From positions 992,001 to 1,056,000 of the forward strand of contig NC_019684.1 of assembly GCF_000316645.1 (NCBI RefSeq): DNA of 64,000 bases, given 5' to 3'. Below, piece after piece: positions 27,736 to 35,194 of this stretch. Both the position numbers and the translations under genes were made by a program. The notes below the pieces were generated by a model, which saw only the letters and a program-made list of their open reading frames with translations, did no database searches and was not told the DNA's origin. The stretch is from Nostoc sp. PCC 7524. GTDB lineage: Bacteria > Cyanobacteriota > Cyanobacteriia > Cyanobacteriales > Nostocaceae. Each line of letters opens with the position of its first letter. Position 1 is the first letter of the stretch.

Positions 27736-28546
27736 TTAAGCCAATCGCTTCACCATAATACGGATCATTGCAAGATAGATAAAAGTTTCTGAGGTTTCGG
27801 GCAATAATTCATAATCTCTGACCAATCGCCGACATCCCATGAACCAGCCAAAAGTGCGTTCCACCACCCAACGTTTTTTGAGTAAAACAAAGCCCTTGCT
27901 TTGCTCTGGTCGCAGCACCACCTGTACAATCCAGCGACAAAAATTCATGACCCACTGCATGAACGGTTCCCCATCAAAGCCACCATCAACCCAGATGGTG
28001 GTTAACCGAGATTGTGGCTGAGACTGTTTAACTCGTTGGAGAACTTGTTTGCCTCCTTCTCGCTCACCGACATTGGCTGCTGTTACCAAAACCCGCAGCA
28101 CTAACCCCAAGGTATCAACGGTCATAAATCTCTTGCGTCCTTTGATTTTCTTGCCAGCATCAAAGCCTACTGATTGACTCACCATTGCCGCACTCTTGAC
28201 GCTTTGGCTATCAATTATCGCTTCCGATGGACTCGGATGACGTTCAATTTCGATTCTCGTCCACTCTCGGAGACTATCGTGAATGTGCAACCATGTCCCG
28301 TCTTTACGCCAGTTTCGGAAATATGTGTACACTGTTTGCTCTCGTAGGAAAGTCCCCAGGTAGCGTAGGCGTAGCCCGCCGTAGGCATCGCCATCTCACT
28401 CCTTCTAGCAGGATGTAAAAAATTGCATTCAGGACTTCCCACATATCGACTTCACGCTTACGACCACCCGGTTTCCCTTCTGGAATCAAGTCGCTAAGAA
28501 ATTCATATTGTGCGAGGCTCAGGTTACTGGGGTAAGCTTTACTCAT
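27736..28546 (-). pseudogene. IS5-family transposase, frameshifted and carrying an SDR insertion
   Basis: Two overlapping fragments make one transposase. The 5' fragment (28546 to about 28350) encodes MSKAYPSNLSLAQYEFLSDL...GGRKREVDMWEVLNAIFYIL. The 3' fragment (about 28340 to 27736) encodes VYTYFRNWRKDGTW..., the DSQSVKSA motif with the first catalytic Asp, WVDGGFDGE with the second, and VVERTFGWF with the Glu. Near 28345 one extra base (AGAG where relatives would encode Trp) shifts the frame. There is no slippery heptamer there, so a programmed frameshift is unlikely. A 24-bp in-frame insert near 28364-28387 adds eight foreign codons after VRWR. Confidence 0.88.
28362..28391. repeat. small dispersed repeat inserted in the transposase gene
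   Basis: A GCGTAGGCGTAGCCCGCC segment followed by GTAGGCATCGCC, a well-known iterated palindromic motif of Nostoc genomes. It interrupts the conserved VRWR-(A)LPGDFP coding segment and keeps the frame (24 bp). Confidence 0.8.
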
Positions 28547-28632
28547 GTCGCTCTCTCGGTGCTGTTGATTATCTATTCACAGCGTATACTGAGAGAGCTT
28601 TTTTACAACATACCTGACTTTTCAAACACCCT

Positions 28633-30096
28633 CTAAGCTTGAATCATCAAATTTCCCATCATACCCAAATCTTCATGGTCGAGAATATGGCAGTGATAAA
28701 CTGTCTTACCTGCAAAATCTTTAAAGGGAATACGAATACGAACTGTTTCGCCTCTGGGAACTAAAACTGTATCTTTCCAGGCGCGATAGGGTTCGGGTTG
28801 ATTATTGCGACTAATGACTTGAAAATGATTAACGTGAAGATGAAAAGGATGATCCATCACTCCTGTATTCACAATCTCCCAGTCTTCTACTGTATTGAGT
28901 TGGACTTGTGTATCAATGCGATCGCGAACGAAAGGCTTACCATTAATTAGAAACATCATACCCATACCAGGAGCCATACCATGATTAAGTTCAAACCGAC
29001 GTACTTGTTTCGGTTCTGGTAAAGCTGATATTGCAGAGAGTTGTTTGGGTAAAGCAATAGGTTTTACAGGTGCATCATAGTTAACGGTGGCTAAAACTGT
29101 TGGTGTGTTGGGATTTCCTCGCATCATACCCCTACCGCCCATCATACCCATACCGATTGCACCTCGATTGTACGGCAGATTAAGCAGACGGTATTTTCCG
29201 GGTTGGCGATCGCCTTTTACTAGCACTTCTACCCGTTGTCCTGGTGTCAGTAGTAATTCACGGACTTCTACAGGTTGTTCCAACGCACCCCCCTCAGTCG
29301 CAATCAGGTAAAACGGGTGTTTTTCCAACGCCAGTAGATAAAAGCGAGAAGTCGAAGCATTGAGAATGCGCCATCGGACTAAACCCTGAGCAGGGAGTGA
29401 AAAAGAGGGGTTAGACTGACCATTAACCGTAATGATGTCTCCTTCACGTCCCGTCATCATTGACATATGTGCAGAAGACATCAGCCTTCCCTCGCCGTCC
29501 AGCGCAAAATCTTGCAGTACCAAAAATTCCTCTTTAGCGGCTTTAATTTCGGGAATTTCATCTAATTCACCCCGCACCACAAATAAACCAGCCAAACCCC
29601 CAAATAACTGTTCCGCCACAAAGCCGTGGCGATGGGGATGATACCAAAACGTGCTAGCTGGATGATTAGCAGGAATAGTAAACTCGTAGTTAAAATTCTC
29701 TTCTGGGTCAATGCTGAGAAAAACATTATCCGCACTACCTGTAGGTGGAATGTGTAGTCCGTGATAGTGCAGGTTAGTTGATTGAGCAAGGTTATTAGTA
29801 AAACGAATGCGAACGGTGTCGCCTGGTTTTGCTTCCAAACGAGGCGCAGGTATTTGTCCGTTATAAGTTAATAGATATGCTTGTTGATCACCCAACTTCA
29901 CAGCACGGTTGCTAGCTTCCAGGTTAATTTCTAATAAACCATCAGTGCTTTTGTGCAACTTAGGTAGGTCAATTTGTGGCTGTGCTGCAATTTGAGAAGA
30001 ATGAATTTTTTGCCATACCCAACTAGCAGCTATAGCCGTTCCAGCACTAGCCGCAGTTAAGGTAATAAACTGACGGCGATTTAACTTTTTCATCAT
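28633..30096 (-). CDS. Tat-exported multicopper oxidase (CueO/CopA-like)
   Basis: A 487-residue laccase-type oxidase, probably oxidising Cu(I) to Cu(II) in the periplasm. A twin-arginine signal (NRRQFITLTAASAGTA, residues 6-21) leads the protein. Copper ligands: NLHYHGLHIPP near 105, STFWYHPHRHG near 147, MDHPFHLHVNHF near 419 and VYHCHILDHEDLGMM near 466, the last giving the type 1 site with a Met axial ligand. Methionine-rich stretches (GMGMMGGRGMMRG near 315 and GMAPGMGMMF near 370) recall the Cu(I)-binding parts of CueO. The downstream IS altered the stop from TAA to TAG but did not change the protein. The DUF411 gene lies 50 bp upstream in the same operon. Confidence 0.93.
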   Translation of the reverse strand: MMKKLNRRQFITLTAASAGTAIAASWVWQKIHSSQIAAQPQIDLPKLHKSTDGLLEINLEASNRAVKLGDQQAYLLTYNGQIPAPRLEAKPGDTVRIRFTNNLAQSTNLHYHGLHIPPTGSADNVFLSIDPEENFNYEFTIPANHPASTFWYHPHRHGFVAEQLFGGLAGLFVVRGELDEIPEIKAAKEEFLVLQDFALDGEGRLMSSAHMSMMTGREGDIITVNGQSNPSFSLPAQGLVRWRILNASTSRFYLLALEKHPFYLIATEGGALEQPVEVRELLLTPGQRVEVLVKGDRQPGKYRLLNLPYNRGAIGMGMMGGRGMMRGNPNTPTVLATVNYDAPVKPIALPKQLSAISALPEPKQVRRFELNHGMAPGMGMMFLINGKPFVRDRIDTQVQLNTVEDWEIVNTGVMDHPFHLHVNHFQVISRNNQPEPYRAWKDTVLVPRGETVRIRIPFKDFAGKTVYHCHILDHEDLGMMGNLMIQA

Positions 30097-30146
30097 CGTA
30101 ATTAATCATGACTCTGATTGTTTAACCCCTCACCTCTTTTTCTAAC

Positions 30147-30749
30147 TTAGTAAGATTGATACTCTTTGAAAGCTGTAACTGCACCTGTTTTATCAAATGC
30201 CATGATGGTAAATGGCTGTTTTTTATTTCCTGATTCCATCCCTGGAGTTCCTAAAGGCATTCCTGGTACAGCTAAACCTGCAACTTGAGGCTTTTGTTGC
30301 AGAAAACGCTTAATATCGTCGGCGGGAATGTGTCCTTCCATGACATAGCCATCAATAATTGCTGTGTGACAAGATGCTAAATCTTGAGGCAAGTTGTACT
30401 TTTGTTTAATTCCCTCCATGTCATCAGTTTTGATATCTGCTTTGATATTAAATCCGTGCTTTTGCATATGTTCCACCCAAGCACCACAGCAACCACAAGA
30501 GGGACTGCGATAAACTGTAATATCTTTTATTCCTGAATAGGATACGGTTGGCTTGTCCCAAGCACTAACATTGAGCAGTGATGTAGAATTGTTCGCTAAT
30601 ACTTGTGGATGATTACTAGCTGTAACACTCTCTTCTTTGCTCATTAATTGGAATGTTGCATAGGCAGTTGCTACAATCCCAGTGGTAACAATCACTGCCA
30701 AAAAATAACGTGACCATTGATTAATCCAAACAGAAAAACGTTTGTGCAT
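30147..30749 (-). CDS. DUF411 metal-binding protein, membrane-anchored
   Basis: 200 residues: an N-terminal membrane anchor or signal (about 14-32, YFLAVIVTTGIVATAYA) and a DUF411 domain (about 70-180) with YRSPSCGCCGAWVEHMQKHGF, a CGCC cluster likely to bind a soft metal, then LASCHTAIIDGYVMEGHIPADDI with further Cys and His. DUF411 proteins are common in copper-resistance clusters and are thought to bind periplasmic copper. It precedes the multicopper oxidase, so both should be made together from the MerR-type promoter at 30806-30835. Confidence 0.88.
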   Translation of the reverse strand: MHKRFSVWINQWSRYFLAVIVTTGIVATAYATFQLMSKEESVTASNHPQVLANNSTSLLNVSAWDKPTVSYSGIKDITVYRSPSCGCCGAWVEHMQKHGFNIKADIKTDDMEGIKQKYNLPQDLASCHTAIIDGYVMEGHIPADDIKRFLQQKPQVAGLAVPGMPLGTPGMESGNKKQPFTIMAFDKTGAVTAFKEYQSY

Positions 30750-30805
30750 TGTTCACACCTTATCAGAGATTTTTGGTATTGAGATGTTCAATACATTTTT
30801 GCTAG

Positions 30806-30835
30806 TTTATACTCTCTAGTTGAGTGGAGAGTCAA
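30806..30835 (-). promoter_or_regulatory. MerR-family metal-responsive promoter/operator
   Basis: On the minus strand: -35 TTGACT (30835-30830), an 18-bp spacer, then -10 TATAAA (30811-30806). The spacer region is a dyad ACTCTC-N10-GAGAGT (30811-30832). A long spacer filled by an ACTCT...AGAGT dyad is the hallmark of promoters activated by MerR, CueR, ZntR or CadR-type regulators. It points at the DUF411-oxidase operon, whose first codon is 57 bp away. No merR-type gene is present in the window. Confidence 0.8.
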
Positions 30836-30915
30836 CAGTAAGGTTTTAAGATGTAAAGAAGTATTTAGTTTGTCATCAACAAATACTGTCTACATTTTTA
30901 GCTAAACATACAAAA

Positions 30916-30934
30916 ATGAAAATCAGATGAAATT
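30916..30934 (+). promoter_or_regulatory. direct-repeat box 1 of a response regulator (predicted)
   Basis: ATGAAAAT-CAG-ATGAAATT: two 8-bp half-sites 11 bp apart, the spacing of OmpR/PhoB-class sites. The same arrangement occurs at 40106-40124 beside the island's own OmpR-type regulator gene. It lies 150 bp upstream of the plus-strand membrane protein/flavodoxin genes. Confidence 0.6.
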
Positions 30935-31083
30935 TGGTATATGACATCAGGTATAAGTTTCTTTACCTCATGCGGAAGATGTTTGAGCAATAGGAAATTT
31001 TTAAGGTAAAGCCAAGGAGCAAGGTAACTTCAAAGTAGAGTGTACCATCCTTAAGTAGTATCAGAATTACACAGATAAGACAG

Positions 31084-31611
31084 ATGAATCTCAGCTGGAC
31101 TCACATACATCTGATACTCAATCACTTCCCAATTGTGGGGGCTATTTTTGGGCTTTTACTGTTTATTTATGCCATTTTCAAGAATAATCAGGATTTAATG
31201 CAAGCTACTTATTGGGTGTTTGTCATTATTGTACTGCTTGCAATACCTGTGTTTTTTTCGGGTACGCAAGCAGCTACAGTGGCTCACCATCTACCCAATG
31301 TCTCAGAATCTATTATCCATCAACATCGAGCCATAGCAGAACAGACATTAATAGTATTAGGGATGTTGGGAGTGCTATGTTTTATAGCTTTGCTTGTCTT
31401 TAGAGTTCCAAGAAAAGCTCCGACTTGGTTCACTATATTATTGTTGGTCTTAGTAATTATTGCTACAGCTTTGGTGTCATGGACTGGTGTACGTGGGGGT
31501 GTGATTCGTCACACTGAAGTTAGAGGAGAATTAGAATTTTTAGCTCCCATCAATGAAACTAAACCTCAAGATAACAAGGCTTCGGAAACCGAGACTGAAC
31601 ACTCTCATTAA
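31084..31611 (+). CDS. four-helix membrane protein (DUF2231-like)
   Basis: 175 residues with four hydrophobic helices (about 15-30, 38-58, 88-107, 117-137) and several conserved-looking histidines: WTHIHLILNHFP at residues 5-16, VAHHLPN near 65, HQHRAIAEQ near 77, and a His-rich end. The LNHFPIVG segment is typical of DUF2231-type cyanobacterial membrane proteins, which may bind heme or metal. The last ~30 residues are hydrophilic (KPQDNKASETETEHSH). It is the first gene of a plus-strand series (membrane protein, flavodoxin, Met-rich protein, CopB) in the metal island; its role there is inferred from position only. Confidence 0.7.
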   Translation: MNLSWTHIHLILNHFPIVGAIFGLLLFIYAIFKNNQDLMQATYWVFVIIVLLAIPVFFSGTQAATVAHHLPNVSESIIHQHRAIAEQTLIVLGMLGVLCFIALLVFRVPRKAPTWFTILLLVLVIIATALVSWTGVRGGVIRHTEVRGELEFLAPINETKPQDNKASETETEHSH

Positions 31612-31664
31612 TCTCATAAATGTTCTTGTAATATATTTAGTTCTCAGATTTACAAGGAGTAAGT

Positions 31665-32177
31665 ATGGCTAAGATAGGGTTATTTTTTGGTACTCAAACA
31701 GGCAATACCCAAACCGAATCTGAAACGATTCAACAAGAGTTTGGTGAGAAAAATACTGTGGAATTACATGATATTTCTCAAGTAGAGCCAAGTGATTTTA
31801 ATGAATATAGTTATATCATTATTGGCTGCCCTACTTGGAATATTGGGGAATTACAAAGTGACTGGGAAGGTTTTTATGATGAGCTAGACAATATTGATTT
31901 TTCTGGTAAAAAAGTGGCTTACTTTGGTGCAGGAGATCAGGTTGGTTATCCTGATACATTTCAAGATGCAATGGGCATTCTGGAAGAAAAAATTGCAGAA
32001 CTAGGTGGTGAAACTGTAGGTTATTGGCCTACAGATAACTATGAGTTTACTGAGTCTAAATCACTTCGTGATGGGAAATTCGTAGGTCTTGCTCTCGATG
32101 AAGATAATCAATCGGATTTGACAGAGGAAAGAATCAAAACTTGGGTGGCTCAACTAAAGCAGGAGTTTGGTTTGTAG
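31665..32177 (+). CDS. isiB: flavodoxin (long-chain)
   Basis: A 170-residue flavodoxin. The FMN phosphate loop FGTQTGNTQTES sits at residues 8-19, the flavin-flanking Trp in PTWNIGELQSDWEG near 55-68, and the Tyr-containing loop GAGDQVGYPDTFQDA near 87-101. Long-chain flavodoxins replace ferredoxin as a soluble electron carrier when iron is scarce or iron-sulfur clusters are damaged. Its place in a copper island is sensible because excess copper attacks iron-sulfur proteins. A clear ribosome-binding site (AAGGAG) precedes the ATG at 31665. Confidence 0.93.
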   Translation: MAKIGLFFGTQTGNTQTESETIQQEFGEKNTVELHDISQVEPSDFNEYSYIIIGCPTWNIGELQSDWEGFYDELDNIDFSGKKVAYFGAGDQVGYPDTFQDAMGILEEKIAELGGETVGYWPTDNYEFTESKSLRDGKFVGLALDEDNQSDLTEERIKTWVAQLKQEFGL

Positions 32178-32241
32178 AAGAGTATGTTACTTGCTGTTCT
32201 AGATTGGTGTTAAAAACTTGAATTTTAAAAATGAGCAAAAA

Positions 32242-32667
32242 ATGATTATGAAAAATACAACTAGAAATACAACTGTTGCTAATTATGTGGTTTCTATTCT
32301 TACTCTATTAGGATTGAGTGCTGTCCCGTCTATTGCTCAAACTAATCCTTCTCAGCAAAGCTCAAAAATAAACTTACAACAGATGAAGCAGCATCATCAA
32401 GAAATGATGGTACAGATGGGACAGATGCAGCAAATGATGGGACAAATGCAAATTAATATGGGTCGAATGCAGCAGAGAATGTCTCAGATGACACCTGAAC
32501 AAATGCAGCAAATGATACAAAGAATAACTCCACAACAAAGAGAACAACACCATCAAAAAATGATGATGCAAATGCAAGAAATGATGAGAAATATGCAGCA
32601 GATGAATCAAATGATGGAAAGGATGAACCAAATGATGGGAACTGGTAATGCAATACCAAAACAATAA
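32242..32667 (+). CDS. exported Met/His/Gln-rich metal-binding protein
   Basis: About 141 residues from the ATG at 32242. A signal peptide (about residues 12-32, ending SIAQT) is followed by a mature part made almost entirely of Met, Gln and His (repeats such as MMVQMGQMQQMMGQMQ and HHQKMMMQMQEMM). Methionine thioethers and histidines bind Cu(I) and Cu(II), so a periplasmic copper sponge or chaperone is likely, similar in idea to CopM-type proteins, though no fold family was recognised. It lies about 20 bp upstream of the CopB-type ATPase gene. Confidence 0.8.
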   Translation: MIMKNTTRNTTVANYVVSILTLLGLSAVPSIAQTNPSQQSSKINLQQMKQHHQEMMVQMGQMQQMMGQMQINMGRMQQRMSQMTPEQMQQMIQRITPQQREQHHQKMMMQMQEMMRNMQQMNQMMERMNQMMGTGNAIPKQ

Positions 32668-32685
32668 TAATGAGTGCTATTGATC

Positions 32686-34746
32686 ATGACAAATCATAAT
32701 AGGCGAACAGCTACACATCCGGTTAACGAACATCAACACCATTCTGAGCATCAACCAGGGCATTTACAACATGGTGGACACGCTGGACATGGCAAACACG
32801 CCGGACATAGCCCAGAAATTTTTAAACGTCGCTTTTTTATCTGTCTGCTGTTAACTTTGCCAATCTTGTATTTTTCTACTCAACTACAAGATTGGTTAAA
32901 TTATGAAGCGATCGCCTTTCCTGGTTCGCAGTGGATTAACCCAATTTTAGCTATCATCATCTATTTTTACGGTGGTTGGGTATTTCTCAAAGGTGCTTGG
33001 AACGAACTGCACAGCCAAATCGGGATGATGACGCTAATTGCACTGGCAATTACGGTTGCATTTGCCTATAGTTTGGCTGTTTCTTTCGGTTTGCGGGGAA
33101 TGCTTTTTTATTGGGAACTAGCAACCCTAGTAGATATTATGCTGCTAGGTCACTGGATTGAAATGGCTTCTGTACAAAGTGCTAGCCGAGCTTTAGAAAA
33201 TTTAGCCCAATTGCTACCTGCCCAAGCCCATCGCCTAGTTAACGGTAAAGTTGAAGATGTGCCGATAAGTGAAATTCAAGCAGAAGATATTGTTTTGATT
33301 CGTCCAGGTGAGCAAGTTCCCAATGATGGCATTGTGATTGAGGGAGAAACCAGCATAAATGAATCCTTTCTCACAGGTGAATCTCGTCCGGTTGCTAAAC
33401 AGGAAGGGGATGAAGTAGTAGCTGGTTCGGTGAACGGTGAAGGTTCAGTTAAAGTTAAAGTTACTCGTGTGGGTGGCGAAACTACGATTAATCAGATTAT
33501 GCGCTTGGTGGAAGAGGCGCAGGGTTCTAGAAGTAGATATCAAGTTTTAGCAGACCGGACAGCTTATTGGTTGACTATAATTGCGATCGCCGTCGGTACT
33601 CTCACATTCGTGATTTGGCTATACTTCAGTGATTTAATCTTTGCTGTCAACCGTAGCGTTACCGTATTAGTAATCACCTGTCCCCACGCCCTTGGTTTAG
33701 CCATCCCTTTGGTAATTGCCAACTCTACAGCTTTAGCTGCTAAAAACGCCATTTTGGTGAGAAACCGAGATGCTTTAGAACGGGCAAAAGATATTAAAAA
33801 TATGGCATTTGATAAAACGGGAACTCTGACAGAAGGACGTTTTGCTGTGCAAAGAATTGTCAGCGACCCGTTAGCAGAAGAACAAGCCTTAGCCATCGCC
33901 GCAGCTTTAGAAACTTCTTCCGAACACCCCTTAGCGCAAGCTGTGGTAGAAGCCGCAGAACGCCGTCAAGTGAATTTACCCCAAATGTCTGATTTTAAGA
34001 CTGTCACAGGTCGGGGTGTGGAGGGTAAAGTTAACGGTCAAACTTATCGGATTGGTCGTCCTGAGTGGGTAACAGAACAAAGTCTGAGATTGCCATCATC
34101 TCTGCGTCAAGGATTAGATATGGCAGATGAACGCGGTGAAAGTGCGGTAGTTTTAATGACTGATAAAAATGCTGTGGCTGTGATTGCAATGGCAGACAAA
34201 GTAAGGGAAAGGGCTAGACAAGCAGTTAATCAACTCAAAGAAAAAGATATTCAAGTAGTCATGATTACCGGAGATGCGGAAGCTGTGGCGCGGACAGTGG
34301 CTCAGGAGTTAGGTATTGAGCGTTATTATGCCCGTGTTGTACCGGAAGACAAGGTGAGTATTATCAAACAATTGAAACAGGAAGGTGCAACTGCTTTTGT
34401 TGGTGATGGAATTAATGATGCGGCTGCACTTTTAGAAGCTAATATTGGAATTGCGATTGGTGCAGGAACTAATGTAGCAATTGAATCTGCGGATTTAGTC
34501 TTAATTGAAGATGATCCCTTAGACGCAGTTAAAGCCCTCAATTTAGCACAAAAAACCTACAGCAAAATGATTCAAAATCTTGCATGGGCGACAGGTTACA
34601 ACGTGATTGCTATTCCTCTGGCGGCTGGTGTGCTTTATACTTGGGGAATTTTACTTTCCCCAGCAGTGGGAGCATTATTAATGAGTTTATCAACCGTGAT
34701 TGTGGCAATTAATGCTGTAATGTTGCGTCGGGCGAAGTTGGCTTAA
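32686..34746 (+). CDS. copB: CopB-type heavy-metal P1B ATPase
   Basis: About 686 residues from the ATG at 32686 (MTNHNRRT). The N-terminal tail is His-rich (HHSEHQPGHLQHGGHAGHGKHAGH, residues ~16-42) in place of a CxxC domain. Key motifs: FLTGESRPV near 227, the membrane-ion motif ITCPHALGL near 333 with CPH (not CPC), DKTGTLTEG near 377, SSEHPLAQAV near 413 and VGDGINDAAALLEA near 570. CPH plus a His-rich N-terminus defines the CopB subgroup, which exports copper (Cu(II) or Cu(I)) or silver. About eight membrane helices are expected. The gene ends the plus-strand copper operon. Confidence 0.92.
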   Translation: MTNHNRRTATHPVNEHQHHSEHQPGHLQHGGHAGHGKHAGHSPEIFKRRFFICLLLTLPILYFSTQLQDWLNYEAIAFPGSQWINPILAIIIYFYGGWVFLKGAWNELHSQIGMMTLIALAITVAFAYSLAVSFGLRGMLFYWELATLVDIMLLGHWIEMASVQSASRALENLAQLLPAQAHRLVNGKVEDVPISEIQAEDIVLIRPGEQVPNDGIVIEGETSINESFLTGESRPVAKQEGDEVVAGSVNGEGSVKVKVTRVGGETTINQIMRLVEEAQGSRSRYQVLADRTAYWLTIIAIAVGTLTFVIWLYFSDLIFAVNRSVTVLVITCPHALGLAIPLVIANSTALAAKNAILVRNRDALERAKDIKNMAFDKTGTLTEGRFAVQRIVSDPLAEEQALAIAAALETSSEHPLAQAVVEAAERRQVNLPQMSDFKTVTGRGVEGKVNGQTYRIGRPEWVTEQSLRLPSSLRQGLDMADERGESAVVLMTDKNAVAVIAMADKVRERARQAVNQLKEKDIQVVMITGDAEAVARTVAQELGIERYYARVVPEDKVSIIKQLKQEGATAFVGDGINDAAALLEANIGIAIGAGTNVAIESADLVLIEDDPLDAVKALNLAQKTYSKMIQNLAWATGYNVIAIPLAAGVLYTWGILLSPAVGALLMSLSTVIVAINAVMLRRAKLA

Positions 34747-34789
34747 ATCCAATACAGTTCAGTTCAGAAAATAGTTTGTAGTGTACCCC

Positions 34790-34905
34790 TGTGGGGAAGC
34801 AAGCTACGCGTAGCGTCTCGTAGAGAGGACTTTAGTCCTCATCTAAGGACTGTACCGCAAGCGGAACCCGTTCGCGATAGCGTTGCGTAGCAAAGGGTAG
34901 TCCTT
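34790..34905. repeat. cluster of small dispersed palindromic repeats
   Basis: Several nested short palindromes typical of Nostoc repeats: CTACGCGTAG, GGACTTTAGTCC, CCGCAAGCGG and TTCGCGATAGCG followed by TTGCGTAGCAA. No coding capacity. Confidence 0.7.
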
Positions 34906-34974
34906 ACTACGAACTCTTCCTTACTTCACAAACCCCTCTCCAAAGACGCGGAGCAGCTTCTCGCTAGAGTAACT

Positions 34975-35142
34975 GTCAGGCGTTGCATTGGCAATGTTAG
35001 GCGTTGCATTAACAATGTCAAGTGTTGCATTGGCAATGTCAGGCGTTACATTAACAATGTCAGGTGTTGCATTAACAATGTCAAGTGTTGCATTGGCAAT
35101 GTCAGGTGTTGCATTAACAATGTCAGGCGTTACATTAACAAT
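34975..35142. repeat. 21-bp minisatellite, eight units
   Basis: Eight tandem units of exactly 21 bp, each of the form GTCARGYGTTRCATT(AA/GG)CAAT. Each unit has a central dyad CATTRRCAATG. Two variants, with GG or AA in the middle, alternate irregularly. Because the unit is a multiple of three, both strands stay open through the array (NATPDIV-like heptapeptides on the minus strand), but there is no ribosome-binding site or recognisable protein. Confidence 0.95.
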
Positions 35143-35194
35143 GCTTATAAAGCAACTTGTGTGTACACCGTAGCCCCTTGACATAGAATTGGGA

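Larger units (their letters stand above)
27700..28636 (-). mobile_element. IS5-type insertion sequence (about 935 bp), decayed
   Basis: Terminal inverted repeats TTAGAGGATGTTTGAAAAGT (27700-27719) and, on the other strand, TTAGAGGGTGTTTGAAAAGT (28636-28617) differ at one position. Both ends are preceded by TA, consistent with a 2-bp TA target duplication. Removing the element restores a TAA stop for the multicopper oxidase gene. The transposase inside is disrupted by a frameshift and a short repeat insertion. Confidence 0.9.
34747..35194. other. repeat-filled spacer between copB and cusA
   Basis: 448 bp without a credible gene. It contains a cluster of small dispersed palindromic repeats (34790-34905) and an eight-unit minisatellite (34975-35142). 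The two genes it separates are convergent. Confidence 0.7.

Noticed and set aside
27736..28546. Programmed frameshift in the IS5-type transposase
   Set aside because: The frames overlap as in some IS5 groups, but there is no slippery heptamer at the shift and an extra repeat insert is present. Decay explains it better.
28633..30096. Truncation of the multicopper oxidase by the IS
   Set aside because: All copper-ligand motifs are present and removing the IS rebuilds a stop at the same codon, so the protein length is unchanged.
32374..32664. His-rich open frames opposite the Met-rich gene
   Set aside because: They are the complement of Met/Gln codons (CAT, TTG). There is no start signal, and the plus-strand protein has a signal peptide and operon context.
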